Shown piece after piece: positions 1-9,000 of a stretch of 29,272 bases of DNA. The position numbers were made by a program, and so were the translations under genes. Under the pieces are notes generated by a model that ran no database searches, was not told the DNA's origin, and saw nothing but the letters and a program-made list of their open reading frames with translations. Source of the DNA: Christensenella sp. UBA7584 (GTDB lineage: Bacteria; Bacillota; Clostridia; Christensenellales; UBA1242); NCBI GenBank assembly GCA_002477805.1, contig DLKQ01000027.1, forward strand, positions 1 to 29,272. Direction: 5' to 3'. Within the stretch, counting starts at the first letter, position 1. The number at the start of each line of letters is the position of its first letter.

Positions 1-3000
1 TTGTTTCAATTTGTGAAGTTTTTACAACATTTACATTATTATAAACAAGCCCAAACAAGCCACCTACAAAATTCTTTTTTGCAGTATTTGATTTATTTGT
101 TACCACTATATCATTGTTAGCACTACAATTTTCAAAAGTTCCCACATATGAAATTGATTTTTCAAGCCTTAGACTATTTTGATATTCACCACCTATTCCA
201 CCTGCATAAATGTCAGAACTTCCTGTTATATCCATTTGTGTTTTTGAATATAAATTTTGAAGATTTGTATATGTACCTAAACCAATAATTCCACCCGCGT
301 AAATATTTTGAGCAGAATTTGCAACTAGGTTTAGTTTTGCATCTACTTTTTTCACATCTTGCGTTTCTGCAACAACTTTATGTTGTGCAAAAACTCCACC
401 TACATATAGCACTGAATTTGAATCCGCATTAATATTACCGCTTGTTGTATTCTTTGAATTTCCATACGCATCAACTGTAATATTCCCTTTTACAAGTCCA
501 ACTATTCCACCAATGTTTATTTCAGAAATACCTATTACTGTAGATTTTACATTTACATCAAGCGATGTTGTCACACTTTCAAAAGTGCTTCTTGTTTCGA
601 TGCTTCCTGAAATTCCACCAATAGCAAGAACTGAATAATTTGATGTAAATTCTTCATTTGCGAATTTTACACTTGTCAAAACATTTCTAAAGGTACAACT
701 TGAAGACTTACCTACAATTCCACCTAAATTTTGAATGTTATTAAAATTTAAACTATTTGCCATCACAATTTTCACTTTACTAAAGCCACAATTTGATGCT
801 GTATAGCAAAGAAGTCCGAAATTTTCAATATTGTTGATGGAACTAGCATTTTCAAATTCAAAATTAATGTTAGATAATTCAAACATAGACAAATAACCAA
901 AAACCGGAAGCGCATTGTCGTTGTATACTACTTTTATGGTAATAGGCTCTCCGCCAGTACCATATCCTTGCAATGAACCACTAACAGGTGACGATTCTGA
1001 AGATATATCTCTAAATTTTTGTTCTATAGATACGCCTTGACTGTCTGTTCCACTAAAATCAAATGTAAGGTCATTTATTATGCGATAATTTCCACCTTTT
1101 CCACCTTGTATGTAGGCAAAAAATTCATCAATATTTGATATTTCCTGAACAGAAACACTTTTACCTAGCGAAAGTCTTGGAAAAATGTTGTTTTCCAAAG
1201 TTTCATCAAAACTCCATTTTGATGTAGAGAATTTTTTGAACACAGCAGACATTTTTACACCACTCGTTACAACTTGGTCAAGTATATACTCTCTAACATC
1301 GGTATCTAAAACTCTTGGTTCATAAACATTTGTTTGATTACCAACCAAATTATCGCAAGTTTTAGTGACTACCACACTATCTGAAATCGCCATATTACTG
1401 CTATCGACAAAAAGTATGGTATCAACATCAGTTCCAGCAAGTTGTGTTTTGTATAAACTTTTTCCAAAGATGCTTCCCTTAAAGTTTTCAGATTCTACCG
1501 TACTTGGAATAATAGCAAGTTCAGCATTTGCCTGAATTGTGTTTACTGGAGCAGTCGTTATTCCAACAAAGCCTCCAGCTGTATTTTTAGCCTTTACCTT
1601 TCCAGTATTGTACAAACTTTGAGCATAAATTGAAATATTACCAAATGAAGTTTTAAATGCAGAATTCGTTTCAGTCCCATAAACAGATATTGATTGATTA
1701 TTTAAAAAGTTTTCAATACCAGCGGAAAGCTCTGATGTTTTAGTTATTGCAAGTCCAACAAGTCCACCCGCGACAAAAGCATTTTCATTTACAACATCAA
1801 CACGAGAATATGAATATTCTATTCCACCAGTCTGATCTGAAACATCTTCACCACCAGTTCCCACGTTAAGCCCAACAAGACCTCCAATTACTTTTGGAGA
1901 ACCAGCTGGAGAATCAGCAAAAAGTGTTTTTAGCCCTGTTTGACTTTCACTATTTCCTGTTAAGTTATACTCTTGGTCACTTTGTCTCTGATTAGAGTCG
2001 CTCATCGCTATATATGAATAAATAACAGCACCGCGATTTTCACCGACAACTCCACCAGCAATGTTATCGGCCTCAAGTTTTTGCTGTGAATTTTGCTCAT
2101 CATTTAATACAAATTTTGCACTTGAAACAACTATATTTGTGTCAACAAGTCCAAATACACCACCAACAACAAAAGCTTTAATTGTCACATCACCCGAAGT
2201 TACACAATTTACGATGCTAGGATTATTTTTGTTTGTTTTAAATCCGCTTTCTTGCGTTAAGACTCCAATCACACCACCTGCATATGAAACATTTTGATTC
2301 ATATCATTAAAATTATAATAGCATTCAACTTGACCTTTTACAATATCAAATGTTGAGTATATTGAAACTTTTGAGATAATGTTTGCAATCTTACTTTCGC
2401 CAGTAGAAGTTCCAGCAAGTCCACCAGTAATATTGTACCCACTAATTGAACTCTCTTGATTGTATGGTAAAATTTTGATGTTATTGACAGTAGATTTATT
2501 AATCTTTCCAGCAAGTCCACCAACAGAGTTTGAGGATGTTCCAGAAATTGTGTTTACCGTAATCAAAAGGTTTGAAACAGTAGCGTTATCCAACTTTTTG
2601 AAAAGCCCTATATCAACACTTTGGTCACTAAGGACTGTCAAATTATTGATATTCATTCCATTTCCTTGCAAATTTCCTTTAAACACTAGTCCTGAAGAAT
2701 ATAGTGGGCTTGTGTCTACAAAATTCACATCAGCAATAAATCTAACATACTTTTCAGAAGATTCAGCTAAATTGTTAAACACTAAGTTAAATGTTTCCAC
2801 ATTATAAACAAGCCTTGGATTAGTAGATGCTCCTGGCAAGTCAGAGTTGTAAGTTAATATACCTTCAGTTTCAGCACCGTCTTTTGTTACAATTCGGTTG
2901 CTAAACGAAATATTGTCTGCCTCATAAAGATGTGGAACAGAATTGAAACTTGTATTTAGTGTCCACACACCATTTTTACCAAATACAAATCCACTAAGAC

Positions 3001-6000
3001 TCTCTCCTGTTTCACTACTCAAATCTTCTTGAGAAATCGCATTTGCAGGCTCTTTGTCATTTCGTACAATTTCATAGTCTTCTAGGTAATAACAATTTTC
3101 AATTAAACCACTATTTAAAATATTTAATTTTTTATCAACACCAGTAAACGCTCCTGTAATGTTGCTTGGTGAAATTATTCTACTTGCAGTATATGAGTAC
3201 ATTATACTACTGTTTTCACTTGCATTTTCATATACAAATCCACCAACACCAAGTGAGCTTGAAATTGTTATATTGCTATAACAGTTTTCAATTTCACCAT
3301 AGTTTGAATGTACAAAACCACCTACCGAACCATTAAAGTAAATTGATGCACCCGTTGTTCTTGTTGATTTTAGTTCGTATTCCAAAATTGATGAACTTGT
3401 ATCCAATTTGTAAACCAAACCATCTAAAGTAAATTTTCCATCAACAATTCTTGCTTTTTCTACACTATTAAGATATAGTACCCCTCTATTTGTAGCAAGG
3501 TCATTTAATATAATCGTGTAGTTTTTTCCATTTATGTTTGCTCTATAATATCCATTTTCGTTTACGAGTGCAATTGGCTCATATTTTACACCCTCAACAT
3601 AACTTGTCGTAATTTTTCCACTATTATACGCAACAAGGCCTGCTGATATAACATTTTTGTTGATAATAGTAGACATATTTACAATACTTCCGTTTGCAAA
3701 ATAACTTGAAGATATTGTTCCCGTACTTTTTCCAACTAATCCACCAAGCGAACCGCCACCAAATAAATTGAACCCATACTTTGTTGAAGTATTTACACCA
3801 ATCTCATCTGACACTCTTCCCACTCTACAGTGAGTAATAAATCCATTGTTTAGCCCAACAAGTCCACCAATATTTGCATCAACAATTTCGCCTTTCACTT
3901 CTGGACTCACAAAAATGAATGTACTTACAAAAGTTGAATTATAATTTTCCTTTGCTTGAAAATAAAGTTTTTCAAAAATATTTCTTGCATAAACATAGTT
4001 GTCAAGTGAAATACTATCCTCTTCTGTTTTTTGTTGATTTACATCTGTGAGATAGTAATTATACCACGAATCTTTAAAGTTGGCATCACTGCTGTCAAGG
4101 CCTTGATTTGTAACAGTGTTTATAACTTCACAGTTATAAATAATTCCACCATCATTCACACCAACTAAGAATCCAAAATTCACTGTTTGTATTTTTGTCA
4201 AATTTGTCCAGGTCGTCCTTGAAATATCTAAAACAATGTTAATAAGTCTGGTTTGCTCGGTTTTGTTTGTTTTTGATTCGGTATATGTTGAAATACTTTC
4301 AAACAATCCTACATTAACAGCCGAAACCATACCTCCATCACTATTTTTTGTTTTTGGAGCAAAGCTTTCAATATAAAGAACGTGTCCATTTCCATCTAAA
4401 CTTCCAATCTTGGTTGTAAGAGGAACCCATTTCGTAAGAGTAAGGTCATTCATTAAAATGTAATGTCCATTTGGAGCCATATTAATAAGTTCTTGCACTG
4501 TCGTAATTTGTTCTGGTTCATCAGCGGTACTTCCGTTTACAAATTTGATTGTAAACTCTGTTTGATAAACGTCTTGTGTACCAAGAACATAATCCTCAAT
4601 TTCGTCCAAAATTGGGTCAAGTTTACATTCAAGCATAGTTTCCGCTTGAATATACGCCCTTGCAAATTCTATTTTAAACTGAACTTCTGCTTCTCTTTTA
4701 CCTTTTATACCCAAATAATTTTCAAGTCTACCTACAAAGAAGTAGTTGTAAGTGAAGTCAGCGGAAATATGCGTTCCTTCAAAAAGCCAAGCACTTCGAT
4801 CAGGCTTTCCAGAAATACCAAACATTTCAATTTCGCTAATATCATCTTGTATTTTTTGTGCAAGGGCTACATAAGCGGTTTGGAAAGAATCAATAAAAGT
4901 ATTGCCTGTATATTCTTTAAACCTCTGTTCAGCTTCCTCAGCAGTACCTACAGATGCAACAAAATTTAGCTGAAGAGGTGTGTAGCCATATTGAATAACA
5001 GACTCTAAGACACCATCTGTTGAGTCTTTTGCAGAAATCTCTGTTATCATATAATCAACTAGGTACAAAGTGATTTCGCTGTAAGTGATGATTTTAGAAC
5101 TACCATCATATGATTCAACTGTCGCCCTAATAGTGAACATTCCATCTTTTGCGTTAGATAAAATTCCAGCATAAACAGAAAGGTTTAGCGAAATTGTTCC
5201 AGAAATATTTTCATAACGCGGAAAGCTTTTTGTTTCAGCATCTTTAACAACAACTGTCTGAAGTTCTGAATTAATTGCAGAAGCCCTTTCTACCCCACTA
5301 ATTTCAAATGTAATTGTTGAGTTTGAAGTAACTCCTTGTAATTTCACATTTAAATCCGAACCTCTTGCTATCATATTACCCGCTGATGTTGTCGTCATTG
5401 TAACATATGGAGCAAAAGATGAGGTAAGAACTTTTGTCTTTGTTGTCACAGGTTCCTTTTCACCATTTTTATAAACATTTATTGTAAGAGTAAACGCTGT
5501 ACCAACAGGAAGCCCAGCAGAAATAAATGTTGTCATATAATAAACACTATTATCACTATTTTCTTTAGTGATTTTTAGTGAACCATCGTCAAGGTATGAA
5601 GAATATTCCTGAGTTGAAATTAAAAATCTTCCTCTTTTATATAGATGCTCAAGACTTACTTTATCATTTTCGCTAGTAGAACTTGAAATTGTTATGTAAT
5701 CATAGTCAGCAAAGTCTGGAGAAATTTCTATTTTCAAAACACCAACTCTTCCACTTCCAATATCCGAGCTAGCCTCATCATCACCTTTGTCAACATCAAA
5801 GTCGGTTTTTTCAAGATAGTGTAAAATTTTTATATCAGACTCCTTAACCTGAGTAGGAAGCCAAACCAAATCAAAATCAAGCACTTTTTTTACATTCCAC
5901 ATAGACTCATCACTAAGAGCGCCTGTTTCATCACAAATTTTAAAAGTCCAAAGCTGTTCGACATTTTCAGTTAGCCTTACTTTATCATAGCTAAACACAC

Positions 6001-9000
6001 TTTCAAATGTAACACTATTTACACCACTATCAATCAGAGTTAAATAATCATTTACATCATCAACAATAACACCATTTTTGTAAAGCTTTACGTATGTGTT
6101 TAAGTTACTTATAACATCACTTGCAGTATCTGTTTCAATAACAAGTTTTACAGGGACTTCTTGTGCATTTTCGACTTCTGCAGAGTATGTATCTAACCTT
6201 GCATCAGTAACTCCCTTAAGTACTTTTAAGCTAAAAGTTTTTTGGAAATTTTCTGGCAAATCTGGGTTTGTTCCATCAAAAATCATTGGGTAGCTTACTA
6301 GCACATCATCATCGTAGAAAGCCAAATTTGCAAACAAGCTTGCAGTTAGAGTTACTAAATCAATTTTAGTATTTCCAAAAATTATGTGAGGTTCATTCGC
6401 TCTTAAAACTAAACTTGCAGTAGAATTTTCTCCAGAGTTAACCCAAACCACTTGTCCGTTTGAATCTTTCATAAAAATAATACAATTGTCAGACGCATCA
6501 TATAATGGGTTTGCAGAGTAAATAACACCATAATTATAACTATAATCTACTTTTGACCCTAAAATTGGGTAAATTTCAGTTTCTTTTCCAACATTAACAA
6601 TGATAGTATCTGAATGTTCTATTTCCTTTCCATTTGCATCTTCAATGCTGTAATTCGAAAAGCCACTAATTACACAAATTTGGAAAGAAGTATATAAGCT
6701 TACATCTCTAAGTGAAGAAATTGTTAATATAACAGTTCCAGTTCTTAAAAAGGTTAAAACTGCATCATTAAAATTTGTTGTTGGCATAAAAACTGAAACT
6801 ATAGATGAATCACTTGAAGAGACTTTTAACCTTGCCCTCTGTCCACCAAAAATTTCACTAATCTGCATAGTTACTAAGTCTGTTAACTGGAGTTGACTTT
6901 GGCTTAAATTTTCTAAAGTTACAACCATTCTAAGGTCATCATCAAAACTATCTGTCTCAGATGTATTTGTCTTGTAACTAAATGACCAAAACTTTGGAAG
7001 TAATTCGCTTTCAAGTTTTTGTGAAGGATTGTGTGTTAATCTCACATATGTTAAATCCGAACTAAAAAGTGGAGCTTTTGTTTCTAAATTTTTCATTAAA
7101 ATAGGGAAATTATCATTAAAACCAAGCGTAACGCTTTTATCTAGCCAAAAATCCGGGCTCCAGTCAATATAAGTGTGTGTTATGTTTTCGAAATCCAAGT
7201 TTTTCATTTCATCTAAAGTTCTTTTAAACACACCAAAAGTGTCTTGGTTCAAATTTATTTCATCACTTTGTGAAACTTTATTATCAGCATAATAACACTT
7301 TGAAATTATAGACTTGTTACCACCAATCATTTCACCAATAAAGCAGTTTCCAGATTTTTCTTCAGAATTCGAATAAATTAAACCTTCTCCACCACCAAGT
7401 ACGCTATAACATTCAAGTATTTGTCCAGTAGTCGAGTTGATTCCTCCCACAAAGCCAGCAACCTGAGTAAAGTTTTGGTGTTTTACATCTACTGCAATAT
7501 CTGTGATAGCGTAAGCATACGAAATAGATATATCGCTACTATCTGAGTAAAAATAACCAGCAAACCCACCGCTCGTTCCATTCGTTTTATTATCAGTACT
7601 GTTTACGGAAAGTTTTACTTTAGCATAACAGGACTGCACTCGTGATTTAGAGCCTGTTTCACCAATCTGACCAGCGAATCCGCCAACAAAAGTATCAGCA
7701 ACAATGTCGCCATAGAAAGTTCCAGCCTGCAAAGCACTGTTTCTTCCGATCAGTTTTAAATTCACAAACGAATTAACATAACTAAATGTTGTTTCTCCTA
7801 GTAAAAAGCCCGCAAATCCACCAACATATTTTTCAGCTGAAATTGCAGTTAAATTATCTAAACTACTAGCAAATTCAACGTAAACATTACTTTGTTTTGA
7901 GTTTCTACTTGTAATACCCACAGCTCCGCCTACATAATCTTTTGCCACAATTTTTGGAACAACATACAAGTTTTCGAGAGTGCCTTCATTAAAACCAACT
8001 ATTCCGCCAACTTTTGAAATATTAGCAGAGTTAATAATGGTTTCGATGTCCATATTTGTCACAAAACCAGAGTTTTTTCCAGCAAGTCCACCAACAGCAA
8101 TGTTTGGACTTGATTTTTCACTTTGAACTTCTAGTCTTGAAAATACTGCAGAATTAGAATCCTCATTTCCAACAATTCTGCCTCCTCTATTTTCACCGAC
8201 AAAACCTCCAGCCACAGGGACTAACTCTTTAAAATTAGAGTCTATATACACTTCTGCAGAACTATTATTAACCCTTCCAGTATTTAAACCAAATATTCCA
8301 CCAACAATAGCAGTTCTATCTTGCGAAATAGTACTTAGCCCATTGTCATTGATGTAAATAATATCGTTTTCCGATTTTGCCTGAACTTGCAGTCCCACAA
8401 TGTTTGTGGACCTATTTTCTCCAGCTAAAACACCAAACGAAAAAGTTGTACTGTTTAGATATGAAATTTCTATCTGACTAAGTCCATAAACAATTTTTAT
8501 ATTTTCAATAGAAGCGCCATTATCAATACTTGCAAAAATTCCAACCTTTGTAAATTCATTATCTTGATTAATCGAAAGTTGAAAATACAAATTTGAAATT
8601 GTAAAAGTATTCGTGTCATACTCATTGTATTGCCTTGACTTCAAGCTTCCTGTAAAAATTCCACTAAATGGAACAAACGGAGCAGTTAAAGTTATATCAT
8701 TAGCAAGCACATAATGTTTATCAAGACCTTTGTTTTGAATGTTTAAAAAATCATCTTCGCTTGAAATTCGGTAAGGGTTTGCCTCTTCTCCATTCACAAC
8801 TATTACAGAAATTTCATCAGCCGAAATGTCTTCAAACTTGGATTGCCATCTTTCATCATCAAATCCAACATTCAAAATACTACTTGGTAAAATACGAATT
8901 TTGTACAACCCCAAAATTGGTGAAAGAGTTTCATTTACCGAAACAAAAACCTCACCATTCTTGGCACTAACCCTAAGTGGAACATTTAAGAAATTCACAT

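Noticed and set aside
2338..2523. A 61-residue minus-strand frame inside the giant gene
   Set aside because: It is a different frame of the same strand; the main frame here reads in-phase GLUG repeats (GYNITGGLAG).
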